Below, piece after piece: positions 37,190 through 52,110 of a stretch of DNA of 64,000 nucleotides. This DNA comes from Gonocerus acuteangulatus (lineage: Eukaryota > Arthropoda > Insecta > Hemiptera > Coreidae), in contig OX328123.1 in assembly GCA_946811695.1 (NCBI GenBank), forward strand, positions 46,847,253 to 46,911,252, in the 5' to 3' direction. The translations under genes were made by a program, and so were the position numbers. Below the pieces are notes generated by a model, which worked only from the letters and a program-made list of their open reading frames with translations, did no database searches and had not been told where the DNA came from. Each line of letters starts with the position of its first letter. Within the stretch, counting starts at the first letter, position 1.

Positions 37190-37606
37190 AAGCACAATTA
37201 AATTACACTCGTGGATTAATTTCTTGGCAGACATTTATGTAAGTGAATTTTTTCAGAGAATGTGTGATCGCAAATCCTAGGAATATTGCTGATGAAATAT
37301 TTGTCTCCTAGTGTAGTACTTTGGACTTTTAGCGGCTTATTTAAATATTTTGAGCCTTTCTTCAAGGCTAAACGTGTTGAAAACACTGCCAAAATAAATT
37401 GCCTTCTTTTATGTGCGCACTTGACATTAAAATGTAAATAGTCATTGGTAGAAAGTAAAAATAACGCCAGGTACGAGAAAATTAAATACTTGTTTCCGGG
37501 TTAAGCCCTTTTTCTGAAACAGACCGATTTAGTTTCGATAAGACTTTCAACACTTCTTTCTGTTAAGATCACCTCAATGTATGTGAGGTTTCTTTGCAAT
37601 ATAAGT

Positions 37607-38481
37607 AAAGTCCGTCGCGCAGAACCTGCATAACTAAGCACTTTCCTCAGAATTTTTGTAGTGTAGACTACATTAATGAATAATTTTCTGTAAATAACCT
37701 ATATAAATAAAATAAAAACGTGAATATTTCTGCTCATTTACATTTCTTAGGAGAACTGTTCAATTATTAATTTTGTAAATAATTTGCTTCCAGAGTTATG
37801 GTAATACATGATACTGTACTACTTAATAAATACAACAAAACTTCATTTTCCGTCCTTTGATCTGACGCAGGAACAGGATACAGTCCCCCTAGTGGGAGAT
37901 AGCGCTCCTCGCGGCGGCTTTGGGAACCTACGTCTGGCGGGCTTATTCTAATGAAACAGAGTTTAAAGTAAACCCTCCTTTCCAGTAGACCGATTTACTT
38001 CATTTTTACAACACTTCTTTCACATGAGATACCCACGACGTATACCGGGTTTCGTTACAATACAGCAGAAATTACGGCCGGTATGAGTATATTAGTACTT
38101 TAGGTCCGGAGTAAACCCCCCTCAAAATAACCCGATTTAGTTTATTTTTACAACCCATTTTTCACTGTTGATTACCACCACGAATACCGAGTTTCGTTGA
38201 AATGTAATAAAAATTACGGCTGGTAGTGGCAAATTGGTAATGTGGTCCAGAGTAACCCCCCCCCCCTCGTAATGAACCGATTTAGTTTATTTTTTCAACG
38301 TATTTCTCTCGATAGATCAACATAACGACCACTGAGTTTCGTTGAAATATAACAAAAACTACGGCTGGCATGGTCAAATTAGTGTTTTGGGCCCGGGGTA
38401 AACCCCCCCCCTCCCGGTGGACCGATTTTGGTGGTTAACGAACTCGTTCAATCGTTTGCTAATTGAACGCTATATATCACG

Positions 38482-38521
<40 letters not shown>

Positions 38522-38704
38522 TTACATATATATATATATATATATACAAACATATATATATATATATATATATATATAAATTTTAACGGGGGTCATTTTC
38601 GGTGTCTACTAGGTAGGATCGATAAAGATTTGAAGAAATGTTTCAAAAATTCCGTCATGAGTGCAACCTCAATAGCTACTTTCCTTCGGAGGAAAGTGCT
38701 AAAA
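37607..38704 (-). mobile_element. Helentron-like element, third copy
   Basis: On the minus strand the 5' subterminal repeat lies at 38689-38699. The 3' repeat is at 37638-37648, followed by hairpin GCAG-GTT-CTGC and GCGACGGACTTT. The interior repeats the tandem blocks with CCGGAGTAAACCCCC and CCGAGTTTCGTTG, and (TA)n lies at 38483-38577. Same order as the 10.3-11.6 kb copy, but clearly diverged. Confidence 0.6.
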
Positions 38705-40980
38705 TCTATAGTTGTGCGTCCCATCGTTTGTCTTGATGTTGCTTTACATCATATATATATATATATATGTAGGAGCAATTTCAGTCGAAACTGGATAAAT
38801 AATGTGTTATTATCAAGTCAGGAAATCAAAATAATGAATAATAGTGAACTCTTACTGTGGACGAGTGGTTCTTCGGTCTTCCACGACACAGATTATGGTT
38901 CTATTCAAGCCTCTGCCAGCTTGACTTTTTACGAAGATGGGCTCACTGGAAAATGTTCTTATTTCACCTTTTTCAAACATTTAAATGTTTTTCTCGCGTT
39001 TGTAACTTATCCAAACGTAGAGAGACCCATTTTGGAGATAATTGCAAAAATGTTATCATCATACATGATCAATTTTGTAAAATTCGTATGATGATTATTG
39101 GAGTGTCCAATAAATTTGTTTACAAGGTTATGGCACACATTTCTTTAGGCTTGTTAGTTTTGAATATCGGCTTCAGCAATGAAAGTCCGTTCCATTGCCT
39201 TCTTTGCAGGAAGAAAATTAGCCGCATTCTATTACAAAGACGTCTTCTGTGTGTCTTATATTTAGAACTGGATCAAACAACATATTGAACAGCTAAAGCT
39301 AGAAACGGCAAAAATAAATTTCAGATGCTTTTGATTCTCATATCTCAAGTTCATCGTCGCTTATCACATTTCCCTGTCTCATTGGTATCCTTGAGATTAG
39401 CTTGGTGCTCGAGATATACCGAGCCATCCTTCTTGGGCTTTATGTTTTAGGATTCATTTATTTGCCGGCACGTGATAAGTAATTTATGTGCCATCAAGTT
39501 TTCTTAAAGCTTTTAAATTTGTCTCTTGTATGTATGATTCTTTATAGCCATATTCTTATTTACGTATTTATTAGCACTTTCTAATGGAATGTAGAGATTC
39601 ACGAGGCTTTATCTCATATGACGCATAGAAAAGCCACAATATTGGTTCTTTCTCTACATAATTCGGTATAGGTCAGAGAAAATGACTTTGTTAATACGCA
39701 TATTTGGCCGAATTGTTGGATATAATGGTTATTTTCCTGCAAATCTTACAACATGGCCGACTAATAAGAGATGGTTTTTATGGAAATAAGCAAAAAAATA
39801 GATACATTAGTAGTGAGTACTTTCTCCTTACAACGAAACTCATAAATTATAAATAGCGAGTTACGAATGAAAGAGTTTTATTGATAAAATTAGCAAAATA
39901 TTCTATAATAACTTTTGCAGACCGTCATTTTTAATTCCATTCAAGGAAATTAACATAATATTCAAAATTAATGGGAAAGATATGTTCTGAAAACCACTGA
40001 GATCGGGTCATCTAGAAGCGCATATTTACCTGATTGTTTCGTTTTAAAGTAAATTAATCTGAAGGATATAAGAAATCTTTATAAGCAGATTGAAACATAA
40101 TTCCACATTATCTCCCTTAGTTGCCGTAAGCTTCAGATACCTGTTTAGTTTCAGCCTCTTTGGGTCTTCGAGGTTTGTGTACGAGTAACAATTTAAAGCA
40201 AATAGTTTTATATTTATTATAGTGATTGCATTGGTTCAGACGGTTAGTTTGCACAGCTCTATTGAGGTGCTATGAGATTTAATATAGAACTCAAGTTTAC
40301 AATTATTTTACCTTTCGTTGTAATAACTATTTTAACATCAGGCTATTTTCACATGATGGAGACACATTCATTATCAGCACTTATGAAATATATTTTTTCT
40401 TAAATATATGTTAAAGGTTGAAGAACCACATTAAACAGAGCACATAGTTTGTGTTACAAACATATTAGATGAATCCAGAAGAATAGAATGTTTATTTATA
40501 AAAAATTAAATTATAAAAAATAAATACCCGGCCATATTCATTAAACCTGCCAAAAATTGGCACCATTCAATGTGTTTTGTTACATGCATAAGCACCATGC
40601 ACAGTACACCCCCTTCCTCGTATCATCTATCTGAATTGCATTGCAAACACTGTTATATCTGTCGTTATAGCGATCTGGTCACGTTTGAATCCTACCAAAT
40701 ACTGCAGGGGATATGCAATCAAAAATAGAAACAGATCGACCGCTAACTCATATAGAAGTAATGACTTCCTGAGATTTGTATAACATAATAAAAACTGTAG
40801 CATTGGATGACTGTCAAATGGAATAGATTTATTCACATAACAAACTGTAACACTTTAAAACAAACGAAAAGCCCGTTTAAACAAAAACACACGAGACGAT
40901 ATAATGTTTTAACCAGGCTATGGATCAGACTCAGCTTACTAAAGCGTTCGTCAATTGTCATGAAAAAAATAATATTTATT
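38705..40980. other. no gene seen
   Basis: A Helentron-like 5' tip (TTAGCACTTTCTAATGG) lies at 39570. Open frames across 38417-39288 run out of the repeat and start without ATG. Nothing else is recognised. Confidence 0.4.
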
Positions 40981-40985
40981 TTAGA

Positions 40986-41225
40986 CTAGCTGTTCCCCGG
41001 CGTGCCATGCTACATCATTGTAGATTTGTAAAGAAACAAACATACAGACAGACAGCTGATAGACAATTTTGACTTAGCCTATGAAACTCCTCTTATCAAG
41101 ATCTACCTGTGTACCAAGTTACGTCAAAATCGGTCTAACGGCGTGAATTTGTATTAGGAACAAACATATAGACATATACCTGGTACACAATTTTTGACTT
41201 AGCCTGTGACACTCCCCGTGTCAAG
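40986..41225 (-). repeat. possible Helitron 3' end and associated repeat
   Basis: Minus-strand sequence ends GGGGAACAGCTAG before T, like a Helitron CTAG terminus, but the hairpin is unclear. Two diverged units with GACTTAGCCTATGA and GTCAAAATCGGTCTAACGGC follow. Confidence 0.35.
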
Positions 41226-41247
41226 ACCTATATATATATATATATAT

Positions 41248-41317
<70 letters not shown>

Positions 41318-41325
41318 AGCGGAAG

Positions 41326-41606
41326 GTCAAATAATAAAAACTTCACCACACAGTTTCGCCAACTTTATTGCGTCCGTACATGTTTCACACCTTTCTGGTG
41401 CCTCTTCAGGGGATAAAGTTACAAATATAAAACATGCAGCCTCAACCTGAGGAGGATAACCTTCCACCAGTACGGCCACGTCTAAACTGATCATGGTCTG
41501 AAAGAATCCAACATGGCGAAATATAATCAGCTGATCGATAATCAGAACGTCATACGTTTAAAATGGTGTAGTGAAGTTTTTATTATTTGACCTTCCGCCT
41601 AGCATG
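41326..41606 (-). mobile_element. Penelope-type foldback, 41 kb
   Basis: Inverted arms GCGGAAGGTCAAATAATAA (left) and the reverse (right) with about 230 bp between. (TA)n precedes the left arm. The core has a hammerhead-like motif on the minus strand. No protein is encoded. Confidence 0.55.
41377..41409 (-). ncRNA. hammerhead-like motif (41 kb)
   Basis: CTGAAGA, stem GCACC/GGTGT with loop AGAAA, then GAAA and CATGTA. Here A-C-A/T-G-T gives a three-pair stem III and the cleavage triplet would be GTA. Confidence 0.45.
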
Positions 41607-41628
41607 AAAATGCGAAGATTAAGAAAAG

Positions 41629-41720
41629 GAGCTCGCTGAGAAAATTCCTGGCTGCACCCTAGAGGCCGGCGCTAGTGGCCAAGATTTGTTGATGCTGAAA
41701 AAAAAAAAAAAAAAAAAAAG
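41629..41720 (+). repeat. SINE family A, 5'-truncated, with 11-bp target duplication
   Basis: Tail GGCCGGCGCTAGTGGCC and poly(A). ATTAAGAAAAG flanks it at 41618-41628 and 41727-41737. Confidence 0.8.
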
Positions 41721-42032
41721 AAATATATTAAGAAAAGAGTCCGTTGAACAATAAAGATTTTTTCTTATTCTTAGAATTTTGTTATTAATTTAATACATTT
41801 GATAAATGAAATTATAAATTAGGGTCTTTAAAGAGAAGTTAATGAATCTACATTGTTATCCCATGAATAAGTTATTATTAATTATAGTTTAAAGTTGAAA
41901 TTTATTTTACTTTTAATAAGATTTTAATTTTATATAAATAAATACTGTATTCGAATTAGACAATATACAATATATCCCTGGTTTCTTGAAAGACTTGCCT
42001 CAGTGTGCTTATAGTCCACGGAACGAAGCACG

Positions 42033-42317
42033 CATGGGCTTATATAAGGGGGGGGCCAAGGGGGGGGGCCAAGGGGGCTGCAGCCCCCCGAAATTTTGAA
42101 TTGATCTGTAGAAAGTTCATAAAACCCTTAAAAATAAATTAAATAAAATCATTCATTTCATAAAAAATATTCTATTTTGGGTTTGATAGAGTTTTAGTTG
42201 GCTAAAACTCTTTTAAGATCTAAAGTTTTAGTATTTCATACACCGGAAATTGTCTCAGCCCCACCTCCCCGAAATTTTCCCAGCCCCCTCCGAAATTATT
42301 TTCTATATACGCCCATG
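42033..42317. mobile_element. hAT-type MITE, CATGGGCG family, copy 4, exact target duplication
   Basis: GAAGCACG at 42025-42032 and 42318-42325 is an exact 8-bp duplication. Ends are CATGGGCTTATATA and TATATACGCCCATG. A GGGGGCTGCAGCCCCC palindrome lies near the left end. This copy anchors the family. Confidence 0.9.
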
Positions 42318-42639
42318 GAAGCACGTGAAATAAATAAATAAATTATGTGGGAAATAAAACTTTCCATAATTCATAAGTCATAATTTCTTTACTTCAGATC
42401 ACAGTCTGTATTTAGCTAGTTTTGAAAATGAAATTAAAACTTAATTATCATGGAAAAAATTCAAACAAAACACTTTTTTGTAACGTTTTTTTTTCAGTTT
42501 ATTCATCGCTAAAGCATATTTATGCTAAAAACAGAAAGACCAATCTACACGTACTGTAACATAACACAGACTGCGAAGTTAATAGTAAATGACAAATAAA
42601 ACAAAAAAAAAAAAAAATTAAAGACAATTTACAAGTTTC

Positions 42640-43020
42640 GAACATTTTCTAACTATTGTCAGGATGGTAGACATTAGGATGTTATTAAAGACAAACATAG
42701 AAAAATCCTGAAAATATGAGTTTGACTGCGACCCGGGGGGAGGGCGTTTTGTACTTGTTGTTTCTTCGGAAACTCATGGTTAGTCCTCAATCGAAACGTC
42801 GACGGCGCCTACTCTAAATTCACTTACAAAAAGTATTGATATCCATCCAAAAAAAACCTAATGTTGAAAAAAAAGGCCCCTCCAAAAACAGTCAGCCTTT
42901 GAAAGTTCATCATAGTATTGGGCCAAGTTTTACGCCCTTAATAACTTGTCAAGAACCTAATAATACCCGCTCACTTATTTGTGCATTTCCAACTTGGTCA
43001 GTTTTCGTTAAAAGATCTGT
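42640..43020. repeat. single arm of the 25-kb foldback family
   Basis: 42735-43020 matches 25297-26055 in inverse order (AAGTACAAAACG, TATTGATATCC, GGGCCAAGTTTTA, CTTGTCAAGAACC). Upstream, at 42632-42670, the minus strand has CTGACAA ... GAAACTTG, a degraded hammerhead-like string. Confidence 0.5.
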
Positions 43021-44058
43021 TAAGATGTCTGATAACGATCAGACATGCTGTCTGTTAAAGATCTGTGGATGTCTTGCACTAAGCCCACAAAACGCGAAAA
43101 TATTGGTTTTTCAGTATTTTTAATTTTAAACATCCTAACAGTAAGTGCCACTAGTTAGCTCGTGAACATTACAATGTGGGCGTATGAATCACCTCTAAAA
43201 CATTCTTAGAATCGATGATTCACTGTTTTGAAAAGAAATTAGAAAACGAATATTGGTTTCAATTTTACGATCATTAATGATGCCGGCTTAAAATTACTAC
43301 AGCTTATCTCTGCGCAAGGTTAACAATTTACAGCAAATACTGCAGAATTCATTTTTAGTGTGTTCCATAGGCCCCACGGCTATGCGGATATTTTTCATTC
43401 CCCTCTCTACTCTATACAACGAAAAATAAAATTCGTTTACCAGCAGAATTCGCCCCAAATGTTTCTTGTTTTCATCGAAACCTGCAGGAATAAATACTAT
43501 CGGTAACATTTTTGAGATATGTGTTCCATGTACACTTTTAATAGGCACTCTGACCCATAGAATCGACTGAACCCACTATCAAGATGAAATCTTTGACTGT
43601 TTCCAAGAGATGTGAAAATATCAAGAACTTGTTTTGTTATATGCTACATATTTACATAGATAAAAGAGCTTTCAAGACAATATGATTCTTACATAATTTT
43701 GAGAACTATTCTATACAAAAATAGCAGTCATAGTTAAAAGACTTCACAAGAAAGCATCAGCCCTCTTACAGAGGGAGATTTCTGTTAAATTAATCATTCC
43801 TTAAGTGCATTACTTAATGTACCTTAGAAGGGATTATTATAATAGTTTCAAATCATTAGTTACCATTAGTTAAATGGTAGATTTGTCTTTCTGTTGGGTA
43901 GTTTATCCAGTGATAAAAATTATACATTTTTAAATTCAAAACTTACGTAAAAGTCACTATTATTTATTATTATCCAGATCAAATTTAAACTAAAATTGAG
44001 AGATAACAATATTAGTGAAATCCACGGAGGAAGGTGATCAATAGTGAAGGTGAGTTAA
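43021..44058. other. no clear gene
   Basis: One minus-strand frame (about 43297-43575) looks coding-like but has no ATG and is described as a finding. The rest is AT-rich and unassigned. Confidence 0.4.
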
Positions 44059-44157
44059 TAATTCCTAATTAATTTAACTCGTAGGCTTCCACGGTCCGTG
44101 TCATTACACGTATTATTATAGTCTTCTGGCATTGACCGTGTCATAAACTTCTTTGCC

Positions 44158-44191
44158 GACGTTTCGCTAGTCATACTGCCAGCTTCCTCAG
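44158..44191 (-). ncRNA. hammerhead-like motif, left arm (44 kb)
   Basis: Mirror copy of the right-arm motif: CTGAGGA, stem-loop, GAAA, CGTC. Confidence 0.45.
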
Positions 44192-44353
44192 GGCTTAGTC
44201 TGAGAATGAGGATGTTCTTCTAGTTCCAGAATCAAGCAAGATCGGGACCAACCAATCAGGGACATGGAAGAGCAGACTACGCCCGTGGATGAATACAAAG
44301 ACAGGTATTTATAAAGAAGAACTAGAAGAACATCCTCATTCTCAGACTAAGCC

Positions 44354-44387
44354 CTGAGGAAGCTGGCAGTATGACTAGCGAAACGTC
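44354..44387 (+). ncRNA. hammerhead-like motif, right arm (44 kb)
   Basis: CTGAGGA, stem GCTGG/CTAGC with one G-T pair, then GAAA and CGTC. The variable seventh core base is G here. Confidence 0.5.
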
Positions 44388-44494
44388 GGCAAAGAAGTTT
44401 ATAACACGGTCAATACCAGAAGACTATAATACGTGTAATTCCTTATTATTTAGACATCATTATATCTCACTAAACTAAAAATAGTACAGGGAGA

Positions 44495-44655
44495 GCCAAC
44501 AGCCTTAGCCACATTAATTAACCAAAGTTAAGCAACGTTGAGCATGGCCAGTACCTGAATGGTACCATGGCCGCGGGCGAGCACGTGGCATTATAAAAGG
44601 GTGGCAATCTGTAGATAGCCCGGTACTAATAGCAAGCATGCCGCAAAAAAATAGT
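44495..44655 (+). repeat. 5S-derived SINE, old copy
   Basis: GCCAACAGCC, AAGTTAAGCAACGTTGAGC and AAAAGGGTGGCAATCTGTAG follow the order of the 18.8-kb copy but with many changes. A-rich 3' end. Confidence 0.7.
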
Positions 44656-45070
44656 AGTGTGAGAGGCTGGTAAATCCGATGTTTTGGCATTGTGAAAATG
44701 AATACATCACAAAAAATGCAAAAGATACGTTAAATTTCTGAGAAACTTTGGACTAATTTAGGGGTTCCACAATGAAACTACCAGCAATCCAATCTACAAA
44801 TAGATGTATGTATATATTCTGATGTGGTAAGATCATCACCAATATGGTTAATAATGGACAAAGATCCAGTAACAGAACAGTAATGGATTATAAAAACAAA
44901 ATCATTGAATTGTGAATGCAGGTTTTACTGATGGTTATGAAGATAAATCGTTTGGTCAGGACAGCTATTCGAACTTTGTGGCTGTTTTTCAAAATCAATG
45001 TTTTTTTCAAATTGCAATTCAATTACTTAAAATTAATTTATCCATATTCAGGAGAACAATCCAACTATTT

Positions 45071-45108
45071 AAGACATTTATCACATAATGTTATGTGATA
45101 AATGTCTT
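45071..45108. repeat. perfect 18-bp-arm hairpin
   Basis: AAGACATTTATCACATAA, TG loop, then its exact reverse complement. It is not part of any repeat family I can see. Confidence 0.95.
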
Positions 45109-45524
45109 GAACAGTCATAAAGAATTTTGGAGATGACTAATAATTCTTTACATATCTAAAAAGAATCTGAGAAATCTTCAAAATAAATACCTATGATAAA
45201 TTTCTTTTGTATTCATGTAATTATTTGACTAAGTCCGAAAGTCAGTTTTTTTAATGTCAAGAAATATTAAAATATTTGTAATTTCACGAGAATGTTTGAA
45301 GTACTAACAGACCCGTGAAAGTTGTATTTTATATTAAATGGACGAATATTTAAAAGCACCGCATATTTTGTGAATTTCTCTACCTTCTACACGCAAGAAC
45401 TTTCTAAACTTGAAATACTGTAATTATCTTTAGTATTGAATTTCTCAAAAACGTCCTGAAGTTAATTGAAATTAATACATTTAATTTTCATATTTTGAGA
45501 TCTGGAGACTTGTTTGTATTAGTA

Positions 45525-45570
<46 letters not shown>

Positions 45571-45604
<34 letters not shown>
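45571..45604. repeat. (GA)n next to (TA)n
   Basis: About 17 GA units following (TA)n (45530-45570). They abut the left end of the next element. Confidence 0.95.
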
Positions 45605-45608
<4 letters not shown>

Positions 45609-46832
45609 GGTATTATGAGCTCCCAATTTGTTTTCCCTTTTTTTCTAATTGCCTATGAAGTTTTTTTAGAATATTCGTTCATATCGTTAACTACAATATT
45701 TTGTGGACATAACTCTTTTCAGTAGCTTTAAGTATATGAAAAAAAAAGAAGAAATTTGACGAATGTCAATTTGTTAGTAAATCTTTTCGTGCTGGTAATA
45801 TGGGCCCCCTAAGAAAGAGAAATAAAATGACTTATGTATGACATTTTCATTTACTACAAAATCGTGAAAATGTATTAAAAAGTAGAACATAATTTATAAA
45901 GTAACTTGGAAAGCGTTATTAAGGAACCATTTAATTGCTTCATGACTTTCTCTTCTATTTGAAAAAATCACAAACGTAAACATCCTTGTCACATCCAGCG
46001 CAGTCATTTTGTGCCCACACTTCGCAGTTAGGGCATTGTACCCACAGTTCTCTGAAGTTATCTGATAAAAATAGGCCCATGCGTTTCCGGGGGAAAATCA
46101 AGAACGGAGGTACAAAGATCCTTTCCTCTCAATCCAATGATTCCCGGGATTTTGCTTTGAACTACTGATATTCCAGTCTCATCCAGATTACACACCCTAT
46201 CAGCTGGATAGCTGTGATTGGGATACTCGGCTTCCTCGATATCAAAGAAATTGTCGACTGCTTCTTTGTTAAATCCATTAGCTCATGAAAACGATGTTGC
46301 AGCTGGTTTTAAAATAGACAAAACATTCTTGTGCCGATTCATGAAGTGGTCGAACCAAGCTCTTCCAATGAAACCATCTCCTGTGAATGGGTGCTCAATT
46401 AAATTTCTTTCACACAGTTAGTAAGCCACTCAGTGAACATTACGGAGCCCTTAAGTTCGGGGGCTCATATTGCAACCCTCGCCATGTCAGAATTTAAACA
46501 CGCAATACGATTCATTGTTACTTGAAAAATTACATTGTATCACAGAAATAATCCCTGAAATGTTCTCTACACTAGTCAATAAGGACCTAGATGGATTTTG
46601 AATAGACATATACTGTAATTATAAGCAGATTACTTACCGCTCAAAGTTTTTTAGATCAAGAATGCAAACAAAACATTTTTCCGCACAAACTATCAGCTGT
46701 AACATTGCGAGAACACTCCAGTGGCGGTACCCTTTACTGATCTATCATTTAAAATTATCACCGCCAAAGTGAGCCTGCTGTATGAATAGATATTGAGGGG
46801 GCTCATAATACATGCAGGACTCATAATACCAC

Positions 46833-46834
<2 letters not shown>
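45605..46834 (-). mobile_element. Tigger/Jerky-type DNA transposon, non-autonomous
   Basis: Inverted ends AGGTGGTATTATGAGCTCC and, reversed on the right, AGGTGGTATTATGAGTCC. (TA)n follows the right end (46836-46903), consistent with a TA target. Repeats of GGGGGCTCATA occur internally. A broken transposase lies inside. Confidence 0.7.
45955..46465 (-). pseudogene. Tigger/Jerky-like DDE transposase, internally deleted
   Basis: Read on the minus strand: FTGDGFIGRAWFDHFMNRHK, then FNKEAVDNFFDIEEAEYP, then DRVCNLDETGISVVQS, whose aspartate is the first catalytic residue of the pogo/Tigger DDE core. After a large deletion a separate frame gives LWVQCPNCEVWAQNDCAGC and YVCDFFK before the stop, the cysteine-rich C-terminal tail of this family. 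An in-frame stop and frameshifts are present, and the other catalytic residues are lost. Inactive. Confidence 0.85.
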
Positions 46835-46908
<74 letters not shown>

Positions 46909-46909
46909 A

Positions 46910-47845
46910 AATATAATATACGTGTGCGCGTGTTGGTACGGACTTTTATGTTGTAGTATCTCTGATACTGATTTTAAAAGGTTACTTGTAGTATTATTCT
47001 GTATTATTTATTTATGAGTAGCTGCAAACAAGGCGATTCGCCCAATACAATTATCAGATATGCTTCCAATTATACGATAGAAATTATAAACATGTAAAGT
47101 TACATTATTTATTTAAAGTCCGTTAGAATTAACCGAGATTTTTTTAGGGCGGGTTATCTATAGGTAACCACCCTTTTCTAGCCGGGATGGGGCTGATTTC
47201 TTTTATCTAAAGAAAAGTCACCAAATGAATAAATATATAAGGTTATATACATATATTATCCACAGCATACCATACATAAATCCAATTATATAATTACTCA
47301 AGTTTATACATATATAAACAAATAGCTATAAATAAAAAATGAAAACAGATTAATTCAAAATAAGAGGATCCTAGAGAACATAAAAACATGTAAATACATA
47401 TGAGGTATATCATTATTATATAATACATATTTATGTATGATCCTCATCTCGGACGTGCATCCACGGTTAATGGTTTCTCGGTAAAAGCGATGCCAATTTA
47501 TAAAAAATACGCTATATATGCTTGCTTCAAAGCTTAAACCATGCATGCCGCGGTTATAAAATCAAAATTAGAATTACTATGGAATATCGATGACGTACAG
47601 AATTGACAACCAGTCATTTTTTTTAGCTTTCATTCCCCAGTTTACGTCATTTATTTCCTTGTATAATTTTATTAAAAGGTACAATATTCATATTATTCAT
47701 TGGCTCTCTATGTAAATTGTTATAAACGATTATCTGAAGTAACTTAATGATTCTTCTTTATTTACTGATTCTGTTGTGGGTTTAGGTTGTCTTAAAACCA
47801 TTGTCTTCATTGATTTTATAACTGTATTATTAAGGTATAATGGTT
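46910..47845. other. SINE B fragment, otherwise empty
   Basis: 47140-47225 is a minus-strand SINE B body (GGTAACCACCCTTTTCTAGC). The remainder is AT-rich without a recognised feature. Confidence 0.5.
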
Positions 47846-51112
<3,267 letters not shown>

Positions 51113-51235
51113 GTATTACATTTAAACGTGGAATATTATCGTCCTTGTGCACTGTGTGACTTGTAATTACTTTTAATTTGTTCATTTTAATTTCAACGAC
51201 CACTTTGGCATAATACCAATCGGAATTGTTATTCC

Positions 51236-51350
51236 AAAAATCTGTATTACACTGTTTCCTAGCAAGGATAGGGCTGATCATTTTTTTTTCTTTTTTCAAA
51301 AAGGACAATCGAACCCATTGCGCATATCACGGAGTGCTCAAGCCTTATCT
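51236..51350 (-). repeat. SINE family B fragment
   Basis: Minus strand: GAGCACTCCGTGATATGCGC, a B-box-like GGGTTCGATTGTCC and AGCCCTATCCTTGC. Degraded. Confidence 0.45.
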
Positions 51351-51379
51351 TTGATCGACCTCCGTAATTTTTGTACATA

Positions 51380-51800
51380 TTCTGAATGATTTGTTATGTA
51401 TGTGTGTGTCTGTTAGCACGATAGCTGTCATAATTTTTGTTATTCACCTAGAAACTTGATATCTATCTTTCCCATAATAAACAATTGGACGCGTTCCTTA
51501 ACCTTTTAAATTAGCGCAAATGAATGGGGGGAGGTTACTCCGGAAAAGAATTACTTTATGCCTTTAACGGTCGACATTGTTTTTATAGTGCTATGAAAAT
51601 CGGCATGCGTCGTGCCAATCTAAAGAGAAAGATAAGAAGAAACAAACTAAATCTGTCCACTAGGAATCGGGGTGCCATTTTTGACTGTTATTTTTAAATT
51701 CTTGCAACGAAACTTGGTAAATATCATTTCTAACTAATGGGGAACATGTGCTTTAAAAAAAAATCGGTCCAGTAGAAGTTTGGGTTTATTCCAGATCAAA
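51380..51800 (+). repeat. Helentron-related interior fragment
   Basis: GTCTGTTAGCACGATAGCTGTC, GAGGTTACTCCGGA and ACGAAACTTGGTAAATA follow the order seen at 9560-9800. Ends absent. Confidence 0.5.
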
Positions 51801-51883
51801 ATTTATAATAAGCAATCAGGGAATAGTTCGGATTCTTAGCCGAAAACATTAATACGATTTTTGTAAAAATCTATAATAGAACA

Positions 51884-52110
51884 CATAGGCGTATATAGAT
51901 AATAATTTCGGGGGAGGGGGCTGAGAGCATTTGGAGGTATGGAATACTAAAAATCTGGAACTTGGAATAGTTAGCCGTTTTAATTAGCCAATTAAAACCC
52001 TATTACGCCCATAATCATTTAATTTTCCGAACTTAATGATCTTATTTAATTTATTTTTAAGGTCTTTATGACAAATGTTTACCGAAATCGGGGGGGGGGG
52101 TGCAGAACAG
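51884..52110. mobile_element. hAT-type MITE, CATGGGCG family, copy 5
   Basis: Left end CATAGGCGTATATAG and the family interior are present. The right end after the G run is truncated and no target duplication is seen. A short 12-kb Penelope-type arm fragment precedes it at 51825-51882. Confidence 0.65.

Larger units (their letters stand above)
44072..44435 (+). mobile_element. Penelope-type palindrome, 44 kb, near-perfect 13-bp duplication
   Basis: TAATTCCTAATTA (44059-44071) and TAATTCCTTATTA (44436-44448) differ at one base. Arms hold CACGTATTATTATAG, the hammerhead-like motif and GGATGTTCTTCTAGTTC. The left edge has an extra segment (CTCGTAGGCTTCCACGG), a possible tail like those at 12 and 29 kb but at the opposite end. 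Confidence 0.7.

Noticed and set aside
38417..39288. 224- and 143-codon overlapping frames
   Set aside because: They run through (TA)n and a Helentron-like end, start without ATG and show no domain.
42770..42812. Sixth hammerhead-like motif ending GAAACGTCG
   Set aside because: The upstream core reads CTCATGG instead of CTGANGA and the stem pairs poorly.
51884..52110. 8-bp target duplication for MITE copy 5
   Set aside because: The right end is truncated; no matching 8-mer was found beside it.
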